Shown here: piece by piece, positions 16,353 to 23,604 of the stretch
How the letters are laid out: each line of letters opens with the position of its first letter
How positions within the stretch are numbered: the stretch's first letter is position 1
NCBI RefSeq assembly: GCF_002217355.1
Contig: NZ_MUHA01000005.1
Span: 198,870 to 262,869, forward strand
Direction of reading: 5' to 3'
DNA length: 64,000 nt
Origin: Flavobacterium oncorhynchi
GTDB lineage: Bacteria; Bacteroidota; Bacteroidia; Flavobacteriales; Flavobacteriaceae
Notes under the pieces: generated by a model
What the model saw: the letters and a program-made list of their open reading frames with translations, nothing else
What the model was told of the DNA's origin: nothing
Databases searched by the model: none
Position numbers and translations under genes: made by a program

Positions 16353-16553
16353 TTAAGGTTTTGGTGGTGTTGTCCCTGTTCCTCCATCACCAGGACCATC
16401 AGCCTCATCAGGAGGAAGATCTTCACCGGGTCCTGCAGCAAAGCCATCTTTTTTTTCTGTTTTTTTAGTTGGCTGTGTTTCGTACTCATCTGGAGTACAA
16501 GAAAATATAGTGAACAATAACGCAAAAGCGATAAATAGTATAAATTTTTTCAT
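16353..16553 (-). CDS. Small proline/glycine-rich lipoprotein, 66 aa
   Basis: A tiny lipoprotein: signal peptide MKKFILFIAFALLFTIFSC with acylated Cys19, then a charged linker (TPDEYETQPTKKTEKKDG). It ends in a Gly/Pro/Asp-rich tail (PPDEADGPGDGGTGTTPPKP). No fold or family is recognisable; the tail looks unstructured. It lies directly upstream of the histidine kinase gene on the same strand. It could be the signal-related partner of that sensor, but this is inference from position only. Confidence 0.7.
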   Translation of the reverse strand: MKKFILFIAFALLFTIFSCTPDEYETQPTKKTEKKDGFAAGPGEDLPPDEADGPGDGGTGTTPPKP

Positions 16554-16637
16554 TTTGATTTATTTTTAGAAATTAGACATAGGTATGGCCGTCTGGAGTT
16601 GATCCAGAATTTTTTAAGGCAATACCATATAGGTTTT

Positions 16638-16717
16638 GGGAAGTAAAGTGTGGAGAACAGTAAGACGTTGTTTATACTTCCCGAATAAACTTGGTCTTAC
16701 AGTTTTTCACGCTGTAA
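16638..16717 (-). promoter_or_regulatory. Interleaved inverted repeats in the presumed leader of the lipoprotein-kinase transcript
   Basis: Four segments occur in the order A-B-A'-B'. GGGAAGTA (16638-16645) pairs perfectly with TACTTCCC (16675-16682). CAGTAAGAC (16658-16666) pairs 8 of 9 with GTCTTACAG (16694-16702). TTACAG (16697-16702) can pair instead with CTGTAA (16712-16717). That is a pseudoknot-like layout with a competing hairpin. It matches no riboswitch class I know. Confidence 0.35.
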
Positions 16718-16778
16718 TTAGAACTAGTTTTTAATATTGTTTTAGTCTGCAGACAAAACTTGAACTAATTTCTTGATG

Positions 16779-16812
16779 CAAAGTAAAGGCGCTTTGAAGC
16801 CTTTACTGGCAA
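16779..16812 (-). promoter_or_regulatory. Candidate promoter with a 9-bp inverted repeat between -33 and -7
   Basis: Read on the minus strand, TTG (16812-16810) is followed after 23 bases by TTACTTTG (16786-16779), one base off TAnnTTTG. A perfect inverted repeat AGTAAAGGC (16782-16790) and GCCTTTACT (16799-16807), spacer 8, occupies the interval. It would drive the small lipoprotein and histidine kinase genes with a leader of about 220 bases. Confidence 0.45.
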
Positions 16813-16815
16813 GGG

Positions 16816-16859
16816 ATTCCCAGAATTCCCGCGTATTCCTGAGATTCCCGAGAATTCCC
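16816..16859. repeat. Five ATTCCC boxes at helical spacing
   Basis: ATTCCC or ATTCCT begins at 16816, 16825, 16835, 16844 and 16854, giving steps of 9, 10, 9 and 10 bases. All face the same side of the helix, just upstream of the candidate minus-strand promoter. Confidence 0.6.
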
Positions 16860-17616
16860 AGAAAAAAAGTATACAAAGTCTAGTTTAAATTATTAAATGG
16901 TATTTAAGTTCAAATAAATCTATAATAGTATAGATGCAAAAAGTCCGATAAAAGTTGGTTTCGAACGATTAAAAAATGCAGAAATAATATAGAGTTGAAA
17001 CAAAAATTAAAAATGAGGATAAGTGTTTACTTGTAGAAGTCAAAAATAATGGCATATAAAAAAATATTTTGGTGAATAATAAAAATGAGGCGTCGAAAGA
17101 ACATTCCCAAAAGGGAAATCTTTTCTAAATTGTACGTTTATATTTTCTAGAAAAATGAATCAGAAAATATATCCGAGAAAAAAAATTAAGATTGAAAAGG
17201 GAGCAATCGCTCAGCTATTTTCTGCAAGTTTGAACTTTGTTCAGAAGAAAGATTAGGCAGCATATTTTCTAAAGGAAATCGAAAAGCATTTTGAAGAGTA
17301 AAATGCGTAAAAATATAATTTTTTAAAGGGCAAATAAGGCGTGTAAATGGTTTGTTTTTTGGCATATATGATCTGTTATTTATACTATAAAGATAAGAAA
17401 AAATAATCAGTAAACCTAATAAAAACCAGTAAAATAAGTGATTTTTTTTGCTTTTTCAGCGATAAATTTTCTGGATTTTTCCCTTTTAGCAATTTTCTTT
17501 TTCAAAGAAGTAAAACTCGTTTTTATAGCGGATCGATTGTCATAAAATTATTTATATTTATAAAATAATAATAGAGATTTTAATTTCTAGTCTCTCTCAA
17601 TTTAAAAACATCTTTT
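16860..17616. other. Long AT-rich gene-poor stretch
   Basis: About 750 bases without a recognisable gene except a 59-codon candidate frame on the minus strand (17186-17365). Base composition is strongly AT-rich with many stops. No repeats or hairpins of note beyond short A/T tracts. A promoter for the lipoprotein gene at 17617 must lie near the right end, but none is clear. Confidence 0.5.
17186..17365 (-). CDS. Candidate small protein, 59 aa
   Basis: An open frame of 59 codons from ATG (MPKNKPFTRLICPLKNYIFT) to TAA, unusually long for this stop-rich stretch. The C-terminal half (SSEQSSNLQKIAERLLPFQS) could form an amphipathic helix. No ribosome-binding site or family is recognisable, and no neighbour supports it. 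It may be a real small protein, a decayed gene end or chance. Confidence 0.25.
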   Translation of the reverse strand: MPKNKPFTRLICPLKNYIFTHFTLQNAFRFPLENMLPNLSSEQSSNLQKIAERLLPFQS

Positions 17617-17973
17617 ATGAAAAAAATTCTAATAGTATTAATTGTGTTATGCATGTTTGGTTGTAAAAAATATGTTGTTTCGTTCGAACAACCTACGAAT
17701 AGTAAACTTGATAATGTAAAGCTGGAAATACTTTTGGATAAAGAGAAAATTCAGGAAATTAACTTAAAAGCGGCAAGCGGAATTCCGGGTTACGAAACAG
17801 TAGAACTGCCAATATCAGATGAAGGAAAACATCTGCTTCAGATTAAAGCAAAAGATACAACTTTTAGTTATGATATAAAATATCCCGAAGAACAGTATAT
17901 TCGAGTAGTATCGCACTTAAAAACAGATGGTAAGCTTCATGTTGGAATCTTAAAAAGACAATATAAATTTTAG
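17617..17973 (+). CDS. Lipoprotein of unknown function, 118 aa
   Basis: Signal peptide and lipobox MKKILIVLIVLCMFGC with acylated Cys16. The mature part, about 100 residues, alternates strands and turns (VKLEILLDKEKIQEINLKAA, then HLLQIKAKDTTFSYDIKY). This suggests a small all-beta, immunoglobulin- or transthyretin-like domain exposed at the membrane. No family is recognised. It is an isolated gene between a long gene-poor region and a repeat-bearing spacer, so context gives no hint of role. Confidence 0.7.
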   Translation: MKKILIVLIVLCMFGCKKYVVSFEQPTNSKLDNVKLEILLDKEKIQEINLKAASGIPGYETVELPISDEGKHLLQIKAKDTTFSYDIKYPEEQYIRVVSHLKTDGKLHVGILKRQYKF

Positions 17974-18009
17974 ATTAAATTGATTTATATGACTTTATTG
18001 TTTTTTACG

Positions 18010-18084
18010 AATATGTCGCTCCTCTGGAGCTTTTTGTGCATGGAAATAAATTGAGCTATAAATATTTCGCTCCGCTGGAGCTTT
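18010..18084. repeat. Two copies of a short hairpin repeat, 51 bases apart
   Basis: AATATGTCGCTCCTCTGGAG (from 18010) and AATATTTCGCTCCGCTGGAG (from 18061), each followed by CTTT, contain a GCTCC-NCT-GGAGC mini-hairpin. They look like members of a dispersed palindromic family. Confidence 0.6.
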
Positions 18085-18168
18085 CAAAACGAATAAAAGA
18101 ATCTATAATAGCTGGTACTCAAAAAAACGCTGAACGTAATGACATTGAGTTAATGAGAGCTATTTTTT

Positions 18169-18219
18169 ACGCAAAGTTCACAAAGCAAGGATTATTGTAA
18201 AGCTTTGCGAACTTTGTGT
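18169..18219. repeat. Long imperfect hairpin between convergent genes, possible bidirectional terminator
   Basis: ACGCAAAGTTCACAAAG (18169-18185) pairs with CTTTGCGAACTTTGTGT (18203-18219) across 17 positions with two wobble pairs. It lies between the convergent lipoprotein and GH1 genes. The same TTTGCGAACTTTG words recur at 18243-18265, 58463-58513 and 12960-12980. Confidence 0.55.
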
Positions 18220-18279
18220 TTTCTAAAAATGATGAATGTAAAAACTTGCGATCTTTGCGGTTAAACTATTTATGTAGGT

Positions 18280-19632
18280 TTACGACAAAAAATCTCTAAA
18301 CCATAAACCTGAGTTTTTAATGGTTCGTTTTTGAGTATTAAAATCCACATGAATTAATCCAAAGCGGGCATTGTAACCTTCAGCCCATTCGAAGTTATCT
18401 GTTAAACTCCAGACAAAGTAGCCTTCGACGTTTAAGCCTTCTTCTTTTGCTTTTAAGATTTGTTCTAAATGATCTTGAATATAATGCGTTCGTTTAATAT
18501 CAAAAATTTTTCCGTTAGTGACCGTATCGGCAAAAGCAGCGCCATTTTCGGTAATAATTATTTTTTTGATGCCTTTGTATTCATTAAACTTTTTTAGAAC
18601 ATGATACAATGCAGGCGGATAAACTTCCCAACCCATTTCGGTTGAAATGACATTTCGTTTATCTGCGCTTACTAATTCGGCGCCAATGTAAGGAATCAAT
18701 AAAGAGGATTTTACAACTTCGCGCGTGTAACATTGAAGACCAATAAAATCAAAATGAAAATCGAGATTGTTTAAATCATCTTCCAGAATATAATTATTGA
18801 GTTTTTTAAGCACGGGAAGATCTTTCTGCGGATAACCAAGTCCTAAAATTGGCTCTATGAAAGTTCTGTTCAGTAAAGTATCTACACGTTTCGCGGCTTC
18901 AATATCTTTAGCATTTTGTGTAGCAGGTTCGATATGAGTGCAGGAGAAAGTAGTTCCAATATTTGCGTCAGGAATTGCATTTCGCAATACTTTTGCACCT
19001 TTAGCAGTTGCGAGTGTTACGTGATGCATTGCTTTTAGGTAATTGGAAATTCCTTTTTTTCCTGGTGCGTGAATACCTAAAAAATATCCAGCTCCAGTAA
19101 ACACTGAGGGTTCGTTGATAACCATCCAGTTTTTTACCCGATCTCCAAAATAATGAGCGCAAACAGCCGCATAATCAGAAAACCAAGTAACAGATTCTCG
19201 GTTCGTCCAGCCTCCTTTTACTTCTAAAGAATGTGGTAAATCCCAGTGATAAAGCGTAATCCAAGGTTCGATTCCAGATGCAAGCAGCGAATCTATAATT
19301 TTATTATAATAATCGATTCCAGCTTGATTTACAGGATGAACACCAGTGGGCATGATTCTGGGCCACGAAATAGAAAACCTAAAATTAGGAATGTTTAACT
19401 CGCGAATTAAATCAATATCTGTTTGGTACGAATTATAGAAATCGCAAGCGGTTATGGCATGATGATCGTTTTTTATTTTTCCTTTTTGAGAAGTAAAAAC
19501 GTCCCAAATAGAAGAACCTTTACCATCAGCATCGTGTGCGCCTTCAATTTGGAAAGCGGCGGTAGAAACACCCCACAAGAAATCTTCACCAAATTGGTTT
19601 TTGTTTAGAAATGAGTTTTCAACTTTATTCAT
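18280..19632 (-). CDS. Glycoside hydrolase family 1 beta-glucosidase, 450 aa
   Basis: A retaining cytoplasmic beta-glycosidase (no signal peptide) that hydrolyses beta-glucosides or related aryl/oligosaccharide substrates. The N-terminal family signature is present (DFLWGVSTAAFQIEGA, about 17-32). The acid/base is Glu174 in VINEPSVF and the nucleophile is Glu362 in IITENGAAF. The C-terminal WSLTDNFEWAEGYNARFGL supplies the aglycone and glucose-binding residues. Length 450 is normal for bacterial GH1. It is a lone gene with a spacer of about 340 bases upstream and no nearby transporter or regulator. Substrate could be cellobiose, aryl glucosides or 6-phosphoglucosides; the lack of a PTS context in this group favours non-phosphorylated sugars. 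Confidence 0.93.
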   Translation of the reverse strand: MNKVENSFLNKNQFGEDFLWGVSTAAFQIEGAHDADGKGSSIWDVFTSQKGKIKNDHHAITACDFYNSYQTDIDLIRELNIPNFRFSISWPRIMPTGVHPVNQAGIDYYNKIIDSLLASGIEPWITLYHWDLPHSLEVKGGWTNRESVTWFSDYAAVCAHYFGDRVKNWMVINEPSVFTGAGYFLGIHAPGKKGISNYLKAMHHVTLATAKGAKVLRNAIPDANIGTTFSCTHIEPATQNAKDIEAAKRVDTLLNRTFIEPILGLGYPQKDLPVLKKLNNYILEDDLNNLDFHFDFIGLQCYTREVVKSSLLIPYIGAELVSADKRNVISTEMGWEVYPPALYHVLKKFNEYKGIKKIIITENGAAFADTVTNGKIFDIKRTHYIQDHLEQILKAKEEGLNVEGYFVWSLTDNFEWAEGYNARFGLIHVDFNTQKRTIKNSGLWFRDFLS

Positions 19633-19972
19633 TCAATCGGATTTTCCTTTATTTAAAGTCTATTTATTAATGAAGGAAAGAGGACTGCATCGCTCTTAAA
19701 AAAAGCCATTCTTTGAATGAAACTAGAAAATTTAGATTAAAGAATTTCATGATATTTAGTTTTAATCAAATTAATAAAATTAATGTGAATTTATTGTAAA
19801 GTGATTATTATTAAATGATTAAATTAGATTTAACTCTTTTTTTGCAGTCTGTTTTTTTGTTTTTGAAAACATAACTAAAATGCGATTTATGCAAATCATT
19901 CTTATAATCGTGAAACTTTTTGTAAGTATATACTTTTAATTTAGTCACTATAACTTTAAACGAAAAGTCGAC
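19633..19972. other. Gene-free divergent promoter region
   Basis: A 340-base AT-rich spacer between the divergent GH1 gene and the lipoprotein gene. No repeat or clear operator is seen. TACTTTTA near 19932 is one base off the -7 consensus and could serve the lipoprotein gene. Confidence 0.4.
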
Positions 19973-20389
19973 ATGAAAAATAGAAAAATAATATTCGCAT
20001 TAGCCTTAAGTTTTGGAATGTTCGCTGTCTCTTGCAGCAGTGATGATAATGAAGGAGAAACAATAATTCCGGTACAAGGAAAATATAACTTAAGCAAAAC
20101 GGGAAAAATTGTTGGTGGAGAGGAAGTATTAATTGATGCTCCAGAAAATGCAGCAGGATGTACTAGAGATTATTTAGAACTTAGATTAAGTAATACAGCA
20201 GTTATAGGTGATTATGAAGGTACTGAATGCAGCTTAACAGAAACTAGCGGAACTTATGTACGATCTCATAATGATTTAACAATTACTATTGGTAATTTAA
20301 GTACAACCAGCGACATTATGAACCTTACTAATAAGGAACTAAAATTGAAGGATAAAACTACTGGTGAAATAACGGTTTATACTAGATAA
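19973..20389 (+). CDS. Lipocalin-like lipoprotein, 138 aa
   Basis: Lipoprotein with signal peptide and lipobox (FAVSC, acylated Cys21) followed by the SSDD acidic patch typical of surface-exposed Bacteroidota lipoproteins. The mature domain has GKYNLSKTGKIVGGEEVLID and ends in TNKELKLKDKTTGEITVYTR. That is the strand pattern of the lipocalin-like domains often found in Flavobacteriia. Two cysteines (in AAGCTRDYLELR and GTECSLTE) could form a disulfide. No enzymatic role is apparent. Its own terminator follows 24 bases after the stop, so it is monocistronic. Confidence 0.7.
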   Translation: MKNRKIIFALALSFGMFAVSCSSDDNEGETIIPVQGKYNLSKTGKIVGGEEVLIDAPENAAGCTRDYLELRLSNTAVIGDYEGTECSLTETSGTYVRSHNDLTITIGNLSTTSDIMNLTNKELKLKDKTTGEITVYTR

Positions 20390-20412
20390 CATCATTTATT
20401 TTGAATTTGAAT

Positions 20413-20452
20413 AAAAACGGAAATGACTTTTAAGATATTTCCGTTTTTATTT
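20413..20452 (+). terminator. Rho-independent terminator after the lipocalin-like gene
   Basis: AAAAACGGAAAT (20413-20424) and ATTTCCGTTTTT (20437-20448) form a perfect 12-bp stem with a 12-base loop and a T-rich tail. Confidence 0.85.
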
Positions 20453-20576
20453 TTATAACGATGCTTTATTTTTTTTTACTAAATAGTCTAGGCAATTTTG
20501 TAATAAAATTTTCGTTTTAGCATTTAGATTACACCTCTTCATAATTAAAAAATCCCTTTATTTTCGGTACTTTCAG

Positions 20577-20623
20577 TACACAATTACTGTGTAAAGTGTT
20601 TACATGTGTAAAAAAAATACACA
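20577..20623. promoter_or_regulatory. Cluster of three palindromes, candidate activator sites
   Basis: TACACA-n5-TGTGTA (20577-20593), TGTAAA-n3-TTTACA (20590-20604) and TGTGTA-n7-TACACA (20605-20623) lie side by side. They end about 55 bases upstream of a sigma-54-like promoter, the usual distance for an enhancer-binding activator. Confidence 0.5.
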
Positions 20624-20677
20624 CTTCATTTTTGTATCCTAATTTGTAACATCTTAAAATTCAGCTAAAAGCCATTA

Positions 20678-20693
20678 TGGCACGCGGCTTGTA
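20678..20693 (+). promoter_or_regulatory. Sigma-54-type promoter TGGCACGCGGCTTGTA
   Basis: The 16-mer matches the -24/-12 pattern TGGCAC-n5-TTG with GG and G at the required spacing; the -12 pair reads GT instead of GC. It lies 120 bases before the ATG of the glycosyltransferase gene. Confidence 0.5.
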
Positions 20694-20812
20694 AATTGGG
20701 TACATGTCAATCTTTTATAAAAAATAAATTTTAGCGCTTATTTAAGTAAATGCACAAAATCAATATCATTTTAATAAAAGCCAATAAACAGAATTAATAC
20801 AACAAATAAGAC

Positions 20813-22252
20813 ATGGAAAGTGAATCAATTATTTCAAAGCAATTTTATGCTGGCAGCGATATAAGCAAAGACGCACAAATAAGCACTTCAATTTTTAAAA
20901 GCAACAATACTAAAACAAAAAAACATATAGAACGTCCTGCAAGTCCTTTTGGATTTATGGTTCTTGTGGGGACTTTTTTATTAATGCTTACTGGAGCTTT
21001 TTTCGTATTTCAGTTTCAACCTGATTTTGATCAGCTTCATTTTGAAAGAATAAATTCGACTGGCGGACTTATATTTTTAGGAATCACCGTATTTCTATTT
21101 GTCTTTAAAGGCGGTATATTTCTTTATAATTTATTTCTGTACTTGAAATACAAACCAGTAGAATCAGTATCTGATGAGTTATTGCCAACTTGTACGGTAA
21201 TTGTACCTGCATACAACGAAGGTAAATTGGTTTACGATACTTTGATGAGTTTAGCTAATAGTGATTTTCCTGAGCATAAATTGCAGCTTTTGGCAATTGA
21301 CGATGGAAGCAAAGATGATACTTGGTATTGGATTCAACAAGCAAAAGTAAAATTAGGTGATCGTGTAGCCATTTTTCAACAGCCTAAAAATCAAGGAAAA
21401 CGTCATGCACTTTACCGTGGTTTTAATTTAGGAACAGGGGAGATTTTTGTGACTGTCGACAGTGATTCTATCGTTAAAAAAGATACTTTAAGAAATTTAG
21501 TAAGTCCGTTTGTTACCAATGAAAAATGTGGTGCAGTTGCCGGGAATGTTCAGGTTTTGAATAATAAAAAAGCAATCTTGCCTAAAATGCTGAATGTGAG
21601 TTTTGTAATGAGTTTTGAGTTTATGCGTTCTGCCGAAAGTATGCTGGGTTCTGTTCTTTGCACACCGGGAGCTTTGGCTGCATATCGCAGTACGGCAGTT
21701 TTTGAATGTCTGCCAGAATGGATTGAGCAAACTTTTATGGGACAACCGTCGGATATTGGCGAAGACCGTGCTATGACAAACATGATTTTAAAACAAGGAA
21801 AGCATGTATTGTTTCAACGAAATGCTATTGTCCTTACAAATGTTCCAGAAGATTATACCGGTTTATATAAAATGTTCATAAGATGGGGCAGAAGTAATGT
21901 TCGTGAAAATATTATGATGTTGAAATATGTTTTTAAAGATTTTAGAAAAGAATCTAAATTTGGAGCCAGATTATTATGTACCGATCAATCATTGCGAATC
22001 ATTATGACTTATCCGTTTTTGATCTTTATGTTTTATTTTATAGCAACGCATCCTTTATTGTTTATCAGCGCAACGCTTTTAGGAATATTGATTGTGTCTA
22101 GCTTTTCAATGTTATTCTATGCAAAAAGATATTCTTTGGCAGAATCATTTTGGGCTTATTCATACAGCGTTTTTTATACCTTCGGATTATTTTGGATCGC
22201 TCCATATTCAATAATTACCGCTCGTAAAAAAGGATGGCTTACCAGAGGTTAG
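20813..22252 (+). CDS. Membrane-bound processive family 2 glycosyltransferase, 479 aa
   Basis: An inner-membrane GT2 polysaccharide synthase resembling hyaluronan/NodC/poly-GlcNAc synthases. Two N-terminal transmembrane helices (about 46-68 and 80-105) precede the catalytic domain. Visible motifs are VPAYNEGKLVYDTLMSL, LAIDDGSKDDT, the metal-binding DSD (Asp216 and Asp218 in VTVDSDSIV), GEDRAMTNMIL with the catalytic Asp, and RWGRSNVREN, which stands for the Q/RxxRW acceptor motif of processive enzymes. Three or more C-terminal helices follow. It is predicted to polymerise and extrude a beta-linked exopolysaccharide. The gene is alone, so sugar specificity is unknown. A sigma-54-like promoter and clustered palindromes lie upstream, suggesting activator-controlled expression. 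Confidence 0.85.
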   Translation: MESESIISKQFYAGSDISKDAQISTSIFKSNNTKTKKHIERPASPFGFMVLVGTFLLMLTGAFFVFQFQPDFDQLHFERINSTGGLIFLGITVFLFVFKGGIFLYNLFLYLKYKPVESVSDELLPTCTVIVPAYNEGKLVYDTLMSLANSDFPEHKLQLLAIDDGSKDDTWYWIQQAKVKLGDRVAIFQQPKNQGKRHALYRGFNLGTGEIFVTVDSDSIVKKDTLRNLVSPFVTNEKCGAVAGNVQVLNNKKAILPKMLNVSFVMSFEFMRSAESMLGSVLCTPGALAAYRSTAVFECLPEWIEQTFMGQPSDIGEDRAMTNMILKQGKHVLFQRNAIVLTNVPEDYTGLYKMFIRWGRSNVRENIMMLKYVFKDFRKESKFGARLLCTDQSLRIIMTYPFLIFMFYFIATHPLLFISATLLGILIVSSFSMLFYAKRYSLAESFWAYSYSVFYTFGLFWIAPYSIITARKKGWLTRG

Positions 22253-22287
22253 TATTTTCCACAAACTACTATTTATATTTAATTCTG

Positions 22288-22323
22288 AAAACTCCTGTCT
22301 ACCACTAAACAGGAGTTTTTTTT
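22288..22323. terminator. Bidirectional terminator overlapping the end of a gene
   Basis: AAAACTCCTGT (22288-22298) and ACAGGAGTTTT (22309-22319) form a perfect 11-bp stem, followed by further Ts. It serves the convergent glycosyltransferase and membrane-protein genes; the stop codon of the latter (22305-22307) lies in the loop. Confidence 0.85.
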
Positions 22324-22697
22324 AGGTCTTGTCTTTTTTTCCAAATATAAACTGTAAAAGCATTTGTAAAAGCTAAGATCCACAAAACAGGACTTGTAAA
22401 AAAGCTTTCGTAACTCCTGCCGTTTGGAATTTCAACGTATGGTACTGTTATAAAAACATCTAGAATTAATGCTGTGACAGACATTATAATTCCTAATTGT
22501 AAACCACTCATTTTATATTCTTTCCGATAATAAAACTTTGCAGCTCCAATGGCAAAAAAGACAATAAAAACTATGGTAAGTATCGACTGCCATAAAAAAG
22601 ACTGTTCTAGAAAATAAACTTTTTCTAATACATAAAAGGAAAGACTTACTGCGATCCAAACTAAAATTCCCGAAAAAATGGCTCTAAAAAAACGCAT
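22305..22697 (-). CDS. Four-helix membrane protein of unknown function, 130 aa
   Basis: I use the ATG at 22697 (MRFFRAIFSGILVWIAVSL), 4 bases after the stop of the NmrA-like gene, rather than an upstream ATG 93 bases earlier that lies inside that gene. Four hydrophobic segments (about 6-25, 38-57, 66-86 and 102-120) make an integral membrane protein. The conserved-looking loop FYYRKEYKMSGLQLG sits between helices 2 and 3. It resembles the DUF5367-type small membrane proteins of Bacteroidota, but I am not sure. Tight spacing indicates co-transcription and probably translational coupling with the NmrA-like oxidoreductase. Confidence 0.75.
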   Translation of the reverse strand: MRFFRAIFSGILVWIAVSLSFYVLEKVYFLEQSFLWQSILTIVFIVFFAIGAAKFYYRKEYKMSGLQLGIIMSVTALILDVFITVPYVEIPNGRSYESFFTSPVLWILAFTNAFTVYIWKKRQDLKKTPV

Positions 22698-22701
22698 GAG
22701 T

Positions 22702-23532
22702 TTAGTCTTTTGGATTCCAGATTTCTGTCTTGGCAGTTTCTTTTGCATAAGTGCTGAAGTCTTTTGCTTTTCGGCCAAGTACATTTTCAATATCTTGAGT
22801 GATATTAGAATTTCTTCCGTCTAACACTTGCTCAAAGAGATAATTTACGAGCCAAATATGATCTTCAGGAACCTGATATTCTCGTAACATCTGCGTATAT
22901 TCTTCCAGCGATAAACTTTGAAAGGTTATATTTCTGCCGCTGGCTTCCGCAATTTCATTTACAGCCTGTTTAAAAGTCAGTAATCTTGGACCAGTTAGTT
23001 CATAAGTTTTTCCGTTATGGCTGTCATCCAAAAGCGCAGTTGTTACTACATCGGCAATATCATCGGCATCTGTAAAAGGTTCGAGTGCTTCGGCTCTTGG
23101 TAAAGCAACAATTCCATAAAGAATTGGATCTAAGAAAAAGCTTTCGCTAAAATTTTGATTAAACCAGCTTGCACGGATAATCGTCCAATATTGGGCATTT
23201 TTCTTTACAATTTCTTCGCAAACCTGAGCTTCTTTTTCGCCTCTTCCAGAAAGTAAAACTATTTTTTGTACACCGTTTTTTGTGGCAAGTTTGGTAAAAT
23301 TTTCGATCGCTTCTGCGGCAAAGGGTACAGCCAAATCGGGTTGAAAAGTAATATAAATGGTGTGAATATCTTTTACGACATTTTCCCATGTTTGTGAGTT
23401 TTCCCAATCAAATGGAATTTTTTCGTTTCGCGATCCTAAACGAATTTCGACTTCAGGATTATTTTCTAATCTTGCGGCAACTCTGCGTCCTGTTTTTCCG
23501 TTGGAACCTAGAACTAAAATTTTCTTTTTCAT
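22702..23532 (-). CDS. NmrA-like NAD(P)-binding protein, 276 aa
   Basis: An atypical short-chain dehydrogenase/NmrA family member. The N-terminal Rossmann motif LVLGSNGKTGRRVAARL (residues 6-22) gives the glycine-rich NAD(P) loop. FQPDLAVPFAAEAIENFTKLA and KIVLLSGRG form the third and fourth strands. RASWFNQNFSE (about 126-136) and the FTDADDIADVV segment (about 158-168) are typical of NmrA/azoreductase-like quinone or redox sensors. Members act as redox sensors or quinone/azo reductases rather than classical dehydrogenases. It lies downstream of an AraC regulator gene on the same strand (72-base gap), which probably controls it. The reaction is unknown. Confidence 0.85.
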   Translation of the reverse strand: MKKKILVLGSNGKTGRRVAARLENNPEVEIRLGSRNEKIPFDWENSQTWENVVKDIHTIYITFQPDLAVPFAAEAIENFTKLATKNGVQKIVLLSGRGEKEAQVCEEIVKKNAQYWTIIRASWFNQNFSESFFLDPILYGIVALPRAEALEPFTDADDIADVVTTALLDDSHNGKTYELTGPRLLTFKQAVNEIAEASGRNITFQSLSLEEYTQMLREYQVPEDHIWLVNYLFEQVLDGRNSNITQDIENVLGRKAKDFSTYAKETAKTEIWNPKD

Positions 23533-23604
23533 ATCAATATCTTTTTAAATGAATACTGATACAAAGCTGCTTAGATTAAGAACAAATCATTTGTTGTAAA
23601 AGAA

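Noticed and set aside
16223-16525. 100-codon minus-strand frame over the small lipoprotein and kinase start
   Set aside because: Overlaps two better frames that carry signal peptides and lipoboxes; its translation has no domain features.
17155-17256. 33-codon plus-strand frame starting MNQKIYPRKK
   Set aside because: Too short, no context, and it overlaps a longer candidate frame on the other strand.
22725-22750. TTGGCAG...TTGCAT resembling a sigma-54 promoter
   Set aside because: GG to GC spacing is 11 instead of 10 and it lies within the NmrA-like coding sequence.
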